Part shown: in pieces, positions 1-5,431 of the stretch
Layout of the letters: every line of letters begins with the position of its first letter
Numbering within the stretch: position 1 is the first letter of the stretch
Source of the DNA: an uncultured Desulfobacterium sp.
GTDB lineage: Bacteria; Desulfobacterota; Desulfobacteria; Desulfobacterales; Desulfobacteraceae
Assembly (NCBI GenBank): GCA_937124525.1
Contig: CAKZLA010000105.1
Location: forward strand, 1 to 8,506
Direction of reading: 5' to 3'
Length of the DNA: 8,506 nucleotides
Program-made: the position numbers and the translations under genes
Notes under the pieces: generated by a model
Database searches by the model: none
What the model was told of the DNA's origin: nothing
Seen by the model: only the letters and a program-made list of their open reading frames with translations

Positions 1-72
1 CGCCAGATCGCCCAAAGACTCCGCGTTAAACAACTGATCCTTCAGCGAAAATGTTGGCGGTGCTTTTGCCAT
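1..72 (-). CDS. N-terminus of probable DNA alkylation repair protein (partial)
   Basis: On the minus strand an ATG at 72-70 opens a frame that stays open to the window edge, giving 24 residues beginning MAKAPPTFSLKDQLFNAES. The FSLKDQLFNAE segment resembles the N-terminus of HEAT-repeat DNA alkylation repair enzymes, but this is recognition from a short stretch and no catalytic region is visible. The start overlaps the stop of the upstream dehydrogenase fragment (TGATG), which suggests one co-translated pair. The rest of the gene lies outside the window. It probably does not belong to the same genome as the central block. Confidence 0.4.
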   Translation of the reverse strand, partial: MAKAPPTFSLKDQLFNAESLGDLA

Positions 73-245
73 CAGATCGTCGCCACCGTGGCACCGCCAT
101 CCAGCAGGATATTCTGACCAATAATGAAACCCGCATGCTGTGAGCAGAGGAAGGCGCAAGTGGCTCCAAACTCCTGCCGCGTACCGTAGCGACCGGCAGG
201 AATGCTCGCGGCGCGCTGCTCAGCGGCCTGTTCAAGGGAAATCCC
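72..245 (-). CDS. Short-chain dehydrogenase/reductase, C-terminal fragment
   Basis: The minus-strand frame ends at TGA 74-72 and encodes about 57 residues typical of an SDR C-terminus. IPAGRYGTRQEFG is the family's substrate-loop to last-helix segment (usually IPxGRxGxPEE), FLCSQHAGFIIGQNILLDGG is the conserved last strand and C-terminal motif (xGQxLxxDGG), and it closes with ATVATI. The Rossmann nucleotide-binding GxxxGxG motif and the YxxxK active site are absent, because upstream of about 245 the sequence becomes guanylate kinase on the opposite strand. The frame remains open to 530 on this strand, but those residues are antisense gmk and not SDR. This is therefore a broken gene at a junction. 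Its substrate cannot be told. The next gene on this strand starts within its stop codon. Confidence 0.7.
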   Translation of the reverse strand, partial: GISLEQAAEQRAASIPAGRYGTRQEFGATCAFLCSQHAGFIIGQNILLDGGATVATI

Positions 246-527
246 CTGCTGCTGGATATTGATGTCCAGGGGGCCCGGCAGATCCGCAAGGCCTATCCCC
301 GGGCGGTTAGTATCTTTATCAATGCCCCTTCCATGGCGGTTCTGGAAGCCCGGCTGCGTCAGCGGGGCACGGACACCGATGCCGTCATTGCCCGACGTCT
401 TGAAAATGCAGCCAGGGAGATTTATGATCTGCCCCTTTATCAGCACGTTATTGTCAATGACCACCTGGACACGGCGGCCAGAGAGATGGGTGCCATCATT
501 GAAAAACTCAAAGGAGGGACGGTGTGA
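237..527 (+). CDS. gmk: Guanylate kinase, C-terminal half (5' truncated at junction)
   Basis: Guanylate kinase phosphorylates GMP to GDP with ATP in the cytoplasm. The visible 96 residues start at GNPLLLDIDVQGARQIRK, the family's core strand with the conserved DIDVQGA. They continue through FINAPSMAVLEARLRQRGTD (lid region, LxxRGTD) and VIARRLENAAREI, and end in YQHVIVNDHLDTA (usually YDYVVVNDDL). Full-length enzymes are about 200 residues, so roughly the first 105 are missing, including the P-loop and most of the GMP site. The frame stays open upstream of 237, but those codons do not read as Gmk; they are antisense to the SDR fragment. The stop TGA overlaps the GTG start of rlmB (GTGA), indicating an operon. 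The truncation is probably an assembly or cloning join and not a real deletion, because gmk is normally essential. Confidence 0.85.
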   Translation, partial: GNPLLLDIDVQGARQIRKAYPRAVSIFINAPSMAVLEARLRQRGTDTDAVIARRLENAAREIYDLPLYQHVIVNDHLDTAAREMGAIIEKLKGGTV

Positions 528-1414
528 CACCCCCTAAAAGTACCCGGGACCGGGTGGGAAAATCGCCTTTTAGAAAACCAAGAGGTCCCCGGGAAAATAT
601 TGCTGATAAATCCCCTGGAGCAAACAAAAACCGATTTGTGAAAAAAATAGATCCCATGGCAGCCCGTGGTCTTGCAGCGGGCCAGGAAGCCCTGGCAGGC
701 GTGCATTGCGTCCGGGAGGCCCTGAAAACAAGCAGGAGGCGTTTTCACCACATTCACATTGCAGATACAGCCCCCCGGGATCGGCTCCGGCCCATCGTGG
801 ACCAGGCTGGTCAGTTGAATATTTCCGTGGTTCCGCTGCCCCCGGAGGAGTTGGATCAACTTTGTCCAGGTGTGCGGCACCAGGGCATTGTGGCCATTGT
901 GGGGCCATTGCCCCTGCCAAAGGCAGAAACCGCCTTGCACAAGATGGACCTGGAAGGAAATAATACCTTTGTCCTTATCCTGGAATCCATGGAAGACCCT
1001 CACAATCTCGGGGCCTTGATCCGCACGGCCCTGTGCGCCGGGGTGGATTATATTCTCCTTCCCCGGGACAGAGCGGTTTCCCCCACGCCTGCCGTGTCCC
1101 GGGCATCGGCCGGGGCCCTGGAGCATGCTCCCTTGTATTCTGTCACCAATACCACCACCTTGCTCCGCTCTTTGAAAAAAAAAGGGTTCTGGGTGGCTGG
1201 CCTGGATGCCGCCGGGGAGCAGTCGCTGTTCCAGGAGGATTTCACCGGAAACATTGCCCTGGTGGTGGGGGGAGAGCACAAAGGGATTCGTCCCTTAGTG
1301 AAAAAAGAGTGTGATTTTCTTCTCTCTTTGCCCATGGCCCGGGGGGTGACCTCTTTAAATGCCTCGGTGGCCGGAGGCATTGCCATGTATGAGGTTTTAA
1401 GACAGCGGGGATAA
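524..1414 (+). CDS. rlmB: 23S rRNA 2'-O-ribose methyltransferase (SpoU/TrmH family, RlmB-like)
   Basis: This is a 296-residue SPOUT methyltransferase, probably the enzyme that 2'-O-methylates G2251 in the 23S rRNA peptidyl-transferase region using S-adenosylmethionine. The three SpoU motifs are present: NLGALIRTA at 161-169 with the catalytic Arg167, VVGGEHKGIRP at about 247-257, and SLNASVAGGIAMYE at 277-290, which forms the knotted cofactor site. Residues 56-130 form the L30e-like substrate-binding domain (LAGVHCVREAL). SAGALEHAPLYSVTN is the RlmB-type linker. The first 45 or so residues are a basic extension (many R, K and P) and not typical of the core family. GTG at 524 is chosen because AAGGAGG (511-517) lies six bases upstream and the start overlaps the gmk stop. 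ATG 656 is a possible shorter start. RlmB is favoured over another SpoU member, but the exact target is inferred. Confidence 0.88.
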   Translation: MTPPKSTRDRVGKSPFRKPRGPRENIADKSPGANKNRFVKKIDPMAARGLAAGQEALAGVHCVREALKTSRRRFHHIHIADTAPRDRLRPIVDQAGQLNISVVPLPPEELDQLCPGVRHQGIVAIVGPLPLPKAETALHKMDLEGNNTFVLILESMEDPHNLGALIRTALCAGVDYILLPRDRAVSPTPAVSRASAGALEHAPLYSVTNTTTLLRSLKKKGFWVAGLDAAGEQSLFQEDFTGNIALVVGGEHKGIRPLVKKECDFLLSLPMARGVTSLNASVAGGIAMYEVLRQRG

Positions 1415-1450
1415 GTTGTTGCGGTTTATGTGAAAAACGGTTTATGTATT

Positions 1451-1508
1451 GGGTGCTGGGTGCTGGGTGCTGGGTGCTGGGTGCTGGGTGCTGGGTGCTG
1501 GGTGCTGG
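1451..1508 (+). repeat. Heptamer tandem repeat (GGGTGCT) x8
   Basis: Eight perfect, uninterrupted copies of GGGTGCT run from 1451 to 1506, followed by GG. The tract lies 36 bases after the rlmB stop and about 95 bases before the likely comF start. It resembles the short tandem heptanucleotide repeats described in cyanobacteria and some other bacteria. On the plus strand (and so in the transcript) it gives eight G3 runs separated by 4-base loops, which formally satisfies the G-quadruplex pattern twice. The copy number is prone to slippage, and each unit shifts reading frame by one. Confidence 0.97.
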
Positions 1509-1528
1509 CTAACAGCAGAGTCTCCGGC
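1508..1528 (+). repeat. Dispersed repeat R2, copy 1
   Basis: A 21-base segment beginning GCTAACAGCAGAG and ending CTCCGGC directly follows the heptamer array. It recurs in inverted orientation at 8181-8201 with 20 of 21 bases identical. Both copies are intergenic. Function unknown. Confidence 0.75.
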
Positions 1529-1540
1529 GGGCAATTATAC

Positions 1541-1606
1541 GATTTTCAATCTTTGTTGTGGGTGGAGCTGGTCCAGAATACCGGTCTGCCAGTGGCGGTT
1601 ATTATG
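1541..1606 (+). repeat. Dispersed repeat R1, copy A
   Basis: The first 20 bases (GATTTTCAATCTTTGTTGTG, 1541-1560) recur perfectly in inverted orientation at 7437-7456 and with 18 of 20 matches at 7347-7366. The following segment (TACCGGTCTGCCAGTGGCGG, about 1579-1598) matches 7301-7319 near the end of copy B. The repeat ends in the immediate vicinity of the comF ATG. Confidence 0.8.
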
Positions 1607-2533
1607 AAGATCAACAGTTGCAGTTTCAGCTGGTTGCAAACCCAGGGCCGGGAAGTTCTTGCCTATCTGTGGCGGTCTGGAGTGGATCACCTCTTTCCCC
1701 GGCGGTGCATGGGGTGCCGTGGGTTTATTCCCCCCGAGGCGGTGGAGCCAGCAACACAGGAGGACACCCCATGGATATCCATGGGTGCGTTACCCAGGGA
1801 TGCCATGTTCCAGACCCATGCCACCGGGATGGACCCGGGTTTTCTCCAGGAGCAGTTCCATATACTCTTTTCTCCTTTTTTCTGTCTGGAGTGCCGGGCC
1901 CAAGGAGTGGTACCCCTTGATCCCCCCCGGTGCACACGGTGCGCCGGGACCTTGGTGGCGGTGAAGCCGTCGGGCTTTGCATGCAGCCATTGCGCCACAT
2001 CCCTGACGGACATTGGGCGGGTCCGGGCCGTGGGAGCCTATGGACAAGCTCTGCTCAATGCCATTCATCTATTAAAATACAATGGCAAGATTGCGTTGTC
2101 ACGCCCTTTGGGCCACCTTTTATTTATGGCCTTTTGCACCCATTTTGCCGGATCACCCATGGACAAAATCATCCCCATTCCTCTGCATCGTTCTCGGTTG
2201 GTCAAACGGGGATTTAACCAGGCCTTTCTGCTGGTCCGGGACTTTGAAAAAAAGTGGCAACAGCTCAACGGAACCCGCCCGCCCTGGCAGGTGGATCATC
2301 GCCTGCTGAAACGGTGTCGGAAAACCGCTTCCCAGACAGGGTTTAACCGGGAGGCCCGCCGGGAGAATTTGAAAAATGCCTTCCAGGTTACATCCCCCCG
2401 GCGGGTAAAAGGAAATGCCATTTTGCTTGTGGATGATGTATATACCACCGGGTCCACATGCCAGGAAGCCTCCCGTGTGTTACGCCGTTCCGGGGCTGCA
2501 TCGGTGGATGTCCTGGTGCTTGCCCGGGCTTGA
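1604..2533 (+). CDS. comF: ComF family phosphoribosyltransferase-like protein
   Basis: This 309-residue protein has the ComF architecture: an N-terminal zinc-ribbon region followed by a type I phosphoribosyltransferase (PRTase) fold. Cys pairs are at C35/C38 (LFPRRCMGC), C94/C97 (FFCLEC), C110/C113 (CTRC) and C127/C130 (CSHC). IHLLKYNGK (154-162) is the ComF helix-strand signature, IIPIPLHRSRLVKRGFNQA (189-207) is the family core, and LLVDDVYTTGST (274-285) is the PRPP-binding loop. ComF proteins assist single-stranded DNA uptake or recombination in naturally competent bacteria; the role in anaerobes is not established. The spacer between the first and second Cys pairs (about 55 residues) is longer than usual. 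The frame is open back to a GTG at 1430, but that extension is coded by the heptamers and repeat R1. ATG 1604 is therefore preferred, although it has no clear Shine-Dalgarno sequence. The stop (2531-2533) abuts the inverted repeat at 2535. Confidence 0.87.
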   Translation: MKINSCSFSWLQTQGREVLAYLWRSGVDHLFPRRCMGCRGFIPPEAVEPATQEDTPWISMGALPRDAMFQTHATGMDPGFLQEQFHILFSPFFCLECRAQGVVPLDPPRCTRCAGTLVAVKPSGFACSHCATSLTDIGRVRAVGAYGQALLNAIHLLKYNGKIALSRPLGHLLFMAFCTHFAGSPMDKIIPIPLHRSRLVKRGFNQAFLLVRDFEKKWQQLNGTRPPWQVDHRLLKRCRKTASQTGFNREARRENLKNAFQVTSPRRVKGNAILLVDDVYTTGSTCQEASRVLRRSGAASVDVLVLARA

Positions 2534-2534
2534 A

Positions 2535-2672
2535 AAAGTAAATATTCGACCAGTATCCCATATTCACTTAGGTTTGATCTGCTCACATAGTATTAGTATG
2601 CTACGCAGTCCCAAATACGCGAATATGGGGCACTGGCCAAACATTTGCATTACCAACCCGAATATTTACTTT
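2535..2672. repeat. Interrupted inverted repeat (MITE-like) between comF and rfaE2
   Basis: The outer arms AAAGTAAATATTCG (2535-2548) and CGAATATTTACTTT (2659-2672) are perfect 14-base complements. Inner arms at 2550-2565 (CCAGTATCCCATATTC) and 2621-2636 pair at 14 of 16 positions. The arms are separated by 2 bases on the left but 22 on the right, and a 55-base central segment sits between the inner arms. The element begins one base after the comF stop and ends four bases before the rfaE2 ribosome-binding site. It is non-coding. It could be a miniature inverted-repeat element or a folded intercistronic RNA. No target-site duplication is obvious. Confidence 0.8.
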
Positions 2673-2689
2673 AAAAAGGAAAAATATCT

Positions 2690-3178
2690 TTGAATATTAG
2701 GCATTTTAAAATGATTGAAAGAAAGGCTGTGGCTGGGCTGGGAAAGACCCTTCGGGACCAGGGACGCACCATTGTGTTTACCAACGGCTGCTTTGATATC
2801 CTCCATGCAGGCCATGTCACCTACCTCCAGGCCGCTGCAGACCAGGGAGATATTCTGGTTCTGGGTCTGAACTCAGATGCTTCTGTGGGGCGAATCAAGG
2901 GGCCATCCCGGCCGGTGATCTCCCAGGAGCACAGAAGCCAGGTGCTTTCGGCGCTTGCCTGTGTGGATCATGTGGTGATATTTGATGAACCTGATCCCGG
3001 GGAGTTGATCCGGGAGCTCAGGCCCCATGTCCTGGTCAAGGGGGCAGACTGGGCCGAAGCGGATATCATAGGCGCAGATACGGTGAAACAGGACGGGGGC
3101 AGGGTAGAGCGCATGGTGCTGGAATCGGAAATCTCCACCACCATTATCATTGACCGCATTGTGGAACGGTTTTCATGA
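2690..3178 (+). CDS. rfaE2: D-glycero-beta-D-manno-heptose 1-phosphate adenylyltransferase
   Basis: This 162-residue nucleotidyltransferase corresponds to the C-terminal domain of HldE. It makes ADP-heptose from heptose-1-phosphate and ATP for the lipopolysaccharide inner core. The cytidylyltransferase fold is clear: FTNGCFDILHAGH (30-42) contains the HxGH ATP-binding motif, LGLNSDASVGRIKG (58-71) is the second strand-loop, VLVKGADW (104-111) follows, and STTIIIDRI (149-157) is the ISTT-type end motif. The kinase domain is absent, so the kinase (RfaE1) must be encoded elsewhere; this split form is common outside Enterobacteria. TTG at 2690 is chosen because AAAAAGGA (2673-2680) sits nine bases upstream. 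ATG 2711 would remove seven residues but has a poorer ribosome site. The stop overlaps the pgeF start (ATGA), so the two are probably translationally coupled. An outer membrane with LPS is implied. Confidence 0.9.
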   Translation: MNIRHFKMIERKAVAGLGKTLRDQGRTIVFTNGCFDILHAGHVTYLQAAADQGDILVLGLNSDASVGRIKGPSRPVISQEHRSQVLSALACVDHVVIFDEPDPGELIRELRPHVLVKGADWAEADIIGADTVKQDGGRVERMVLESEISTTIIIDRIVERFS

Positions 3179-4047
3179 TGGACCCGGGCGGTTTGAATTC
3201 CATGGATATGATTCAATTTAACATACTTGCCCCATACACAGATCTTGTCCATGGTATATTTACCCGCAGAGGAGGAAGCAGTGCGCCCCCTTTTGATTCC
3301 CTGAATGTGGGCTTATCCACAGGTGATGATGCAACCCATGTCCGGGAAAATCGATGCCGTATTGTCCGGCATCTGGGGTTTGAACGCGCGTTTTACCTGC
3401 ACCAGGTCCATGGAAATGATGTGCTTGTGCTCACCCGGGAAAGTCAGATTGCAGGCTTGACATCTCATGGCATGGCCACCCAAAGCGCACCGGAGATACC
3501 AGGTCCACATTCCCACAGCCCGGACAATGTTTCCCAGCAAAATGGGAACCCATCTGCACCCTTGGCCCTCCCTGTGGCCGACGGTGTGGTGACCAATCTG
3601 CCCGGTGTACTTCTGGTGATCCAGGTGGCCGACTGCCAGGCTGTGGTGCTGTTTGATCCGGTAAAAAAAGTGCTGGCCAATCTTCATTCCGGCTGGCGGG
3701 GAAGTGTGGTTAATATCATTGGTCGGGGAGTGGATGTGATGGTGGAACAGTTTGGCTGTGACCCCGGAGATATCCGAGCGGGTATCGGCCCTTCTCTTGG
3801 GCCCTGCTGTGGTGAATTTATCCATTATAAAGAAGAGTTACCCAGGGCCTTCCTCAAATATCGGCAGGGGGAGCACTATTTTGACTTCTGGGCCGTCAGC
3901 AGAGATCAGCTCATGACAAAGGGGGTTCAGACGGATCACATTGAGGTGACAGGCCTTTGTACCCAATGTAATCCGAACCGTTTTTTTTCTTACCGCAATG
4001 AAAAGTCCACGGGCAGATTTGCCGTGGCCACAGGACTATACTTATGA
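3175..4047 (+). CDS. pgeF: PgeF/YfiH (laccase-domain, LACC1-like) protein
   Basis: This 290-residue member of the multicopper-oxidase-like 'laccase domain' family is called peptidoglycan editing factor in E. coli. Homologues have also been reported to act on purine nucleosides. The metal-site residues are all present: His79 in LHQVHG (75-80), Cys154 in VADCQ (151-155) and His171 in HSGWRG (171-176). AGIGPSLGPCCGEF (202-215) and LCTQCNPNRFFSYRNEKSTGR (251-271) are family signatures. Family members are usually about 240-260 residues. The excess lies in a few N-terminal residues and in an apparent low-complexity insert at about 92-130, rich in Ser, Pro, His and Gln. The start at 3175 overlaps the rfaE2 stop; ATG 3202 or 3208 are alternatives nearer the conserved region. 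The gene lies 22 bases before selD, probably in one transcript. Confidence 0.9.
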   Translation: MMDPGGLNSMDMIQFNILAPYTDLVHGIFTRRGGSSAPPFDSLNVGLSTGDDATHVRENRCRIVRHLGFERAFYLHQVHGNDVLVLTRESQIAGLTSHGMATQSAPEIPGPHSHSPDNVSQQNGNPSAPLALPVADGVVTNLPGVLLVIQVADCQAVVLFDPVKKVLANLHSGWRGSVVNIIGRGVDVMVEQFGCDPGDIRAGIGPSLGPCCGEFIHYKEELPRAFLKYRQGEHYFDFWAVSRDQLMTKGVQTDHIEVTGLCTQCNPNRFFSYRNEKSTGRFAVATGLYL

Positions 4048-4069
4048 AATCCAATAAAGGGAACAATCA

Positions 4070-5119
4070 ATGACATCAAAAGAACTCATACGATTAACCG
4101 AAAAGGTAAAGGCAGCCGGTTGAGCGGCTAAAATTGATCCAGGGACGCTGGATCGCGTTGTGGGAGGGCTTGAAGCAAAGGGCCACCCTGATCTTATTGT
4201 GGGGCTGGGAACCAGTGATGATGCAGGGGTGTTCCGCATCAACAAAGACACCGCCTTGATCCAGACCCTGGACTTTTTGACCCCGGTCACAGATGACCCT
4301 TACGAGTTCGGCCAGATCGCCGCAGCCAACTCATTAAGTGATGTCTATGCCATGGGCGGTGCCCCCTTGACAGCCATGAACATTGTTTGTTTCCCCAGTG
4401 ATGATTTGCCCGAAGAGGTTCTCCAAAAGACCCTGCAGGGGGGGCTTGACAAAATCCATGAGTCTGGAGCCACCCTGGTGGGGGGGCACAGCGTGGATGA
4501 CCCTGAATTTAAATATGGCCTGTCCGTCACAGGCGTGGTGCACCCGGACCGGGTGCTCACAAATCACGGCCTCCGCATCGGAGATCAGATCATTCTCACC
4601 AAACCTGTGGGAACGGGTATTGTGGCCACAGCAGTGAAGGGCAAGCTTGCCGATGCTGCCACCACCCGGCAGATGGTGAAAATCATGTCCACCCTGAACC
4701 GGGACGCGGCTGAAGTCATGGTCGGGTTTGATGTGGGGGGATGCACGGATGTCACTGGGTTTGGCCTGGCAGGGCATCTGCTGGAAATGGCCCGGGGGGG
4801 ACGCAGGCATATTTCTCTTTTCACCCGGGATGTCCCCATCATTGCAAATGCGAAAATCTGGGCTGCCATGGGCATGGTACCCGGGGGCGCCTTTCGGAAC
4901 CGGCGGTATTGCGAACAGGGCGTGGTGATCCCCGGGCAAATGGATAAAATCGTTCTGGATCTCATATTTGATCCCCAGACCTCCGGGGGGCTTCTCATCA
5001 GTGTGAAAAAGAAAGATATCCAGGATTGCCTGTTGGCCATGCAGGACCGGGGTATTCCCGCTGCCCTGGTGGGGGAGGTAACCGGGGATCATAGTTGTGG
5101 CAGTGTGACCCTGACATAG
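4070..5119 (+). CDS. selD: Selenide, water dikinase with selenocysteine (UGA) at residue 18
   Basis: SelD makes selenophosphate from selenide and ATP, the selenium donor for selenocysteine and selenouridine. The full frame runs from ATG 4070 (AAAGGGA at 4056-4062) to TAG 5117-5119, 349 residues, close to the 347 of E. coli SelD. One in-frame TGA at 4121-4123 is codon 18, in the context AAG-U-AAK. This aligns with catalytic Cys17 and Lys20 of E. coli SelD, so the TGA is read as Sec18, with Lys21 as the partner. Other family motifs are GTSDDAGVF (47-55, Asp ligands), QTLDFLTPVTDDPYEFGQIAAANSLSDVYAMGG (65-97), LVGGHSVDDPE, DVTGFGLAGH and LIFDPQTSGGLL. A perfect 7-bp hairpin 13 bases after the TGA fits a bacterial SECIS. 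A gene caller that stops at TGA would start at GTG 4160 and lose the active site. The organism should also carry selA, selB and selC. Confidence 0.93.
4121..4154 (+). promoter_or_regulatory. Sec UGA codon and putative bacterial SECIS hairpin
   Basis: The TGA is at 4121-4123. Downstream, GATCCAG (4136-4142) and CTGGATC (4148-4154) form a perfect 7-bp stem closing a 5-base loop GGACG (4143-4147). The apical GG lies 19-20 bases after the UGA, close to the distance in E. coli fdhF, where SelB recognises a G-rich loop. The hairpin is inside the coding sequence, as bacterial SECIS elements are. SelB binding is inferred. Confidence 0.8.
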
Positions 5120-5126
5120 ATATGGC

Positions 5127-5154
5127 ATTGGAACCGGTCTTCACAATTTTTTTT
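5127..5154 (+). terminator. Probable intrinsic terminator after selD
   Basis: ATTGGAA (5127-5133) pairs with TTC-A-CAAT (5140-5147), with one bulged A and a 6-base loop, followed by a run of eight T ending at 5154. The stem is AT-rich and weak, but the T-run and the position eight bases after the selD stop support termination of the rfaE2-pgeF-selD transcript. Confidence 0.5.
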
Positions 5155-5249
5155 GACATTGACTTGATAAGAATCATGTGTTAGTTCCATTTAACTTCCC
5201 TTCCTGAGTTTATGGGCAAAGGGTGAGGGGTGGGCAGCCGTATTTTTGC

Positions 5250-5281
5250 TTGACATTTTTTGGGTTATTTGACAATAACCC
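5250..5281 (+). promoter_or_regulatory. Candidate atp operon promoter overlapped by a palindrome
   Basis: TTGACA (5250-5255) is a perfect -35 box. AATAAC (5274-5279) is a 4-of-6 -10 match at 18-base spacing. A perfect palindrome GGGTTAT-TTGACA-ATAACCC (5262-5281) covers the spacer and -10 box, the position expected of an operator. The promoter is inferred; another TTGACA at 5153 has no good -10 box. Confidence 0.4.
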
Positions 5282-5296
5282 ACATGAAATATTTTG

Positions 5297-5349
5297 CGTA
5301 TCGGAATGGATACGCTATCAGGTTTTGACCTGATAAAAGCCTCTTTTTT
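5297..5349 (+). promoter_or_regulatory. Leader hairpins upstream of atpZ, possible attenuator
   Basis: Two adjacent perfect stems occur. CGTATC/GATACG spans 5297-5314 with a 6-base loop. TATCAGGT/ACCTGATA spans 5316-5335 with a 4-base TTTG loop. A run of six T (5344-5349) follows the second after 8 bases. They would lie in the 5' leader of the atp mRNA. The gap before the T-run is longer than in a classic terminator, so attenuation is only a possibility. The stretch is also open in frame with atpZ from 5294, so an N-terminal extension cannot be fully excluded. Confidence 0.45.
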
Positions 5350-5431
5350 GGATCTGTGGTCCAGGAGGGGAACATTCACCAATAGTGATCATGTCCACTC
5401 AATACCAGTGGCAGATCCAAAAGAAGGATAC

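Noticed and set aside
72..530. A single 152-residue minus-strand protein spanning the whole first 530 bases.
   Set aside because: Only its C-terminal ~57 residues are SDR-like; the rest is antisense to clearly conserved guanylate kinase.
440..1279. Minus-strand frame of 279 residues opposite rlmB.
   Set aside because: No family features; the plus strand carries all three SpoU motifs.
1451..1508. CRISPR array.
   Set aside because: Units are 7 bases and contiguous with no spacers, and no cas genes are present.
1430..1603. N-terminal extension of ComF from GTG 1430.
   Set aside because: It is encoded by the heptamer array and repeats R2 and R1 (repetitive GCWVLGA), has no ribosome site, and precedes the conserved ComF start.
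4042..4123. selD as a frameshifted or nonsense-mutated pseudogene.
   Set aside because: The TGA is exactly at the known Cys/Sec position, the frame is otherwise intact for 349 residues, and a SECIS-like hairpin follows.
4334..5128. Long minus-strand frame (264 residues) opposite selD.
   Set aside because: It is an antisense shadow with His/Gly/Pro-rich composition and no recognisable motif, opposite a well conserved gene.
5153..5187. Promoter with TTGACA at 5153.
   Set aside because: The box overlaps the terminator T-run and no acceptable -10 hexamer lies 16-18 bases downstream.
5294..5431. In-frame upstream extension of atpZ, or a leader peptide from ATG 5306.
   Set aside because: AtpZ homology begins at 5432, where a strong Shine-Dalgarno sits; the upstream part is made of palindromes and has no good ribosome site. 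Kept only as a caveat.
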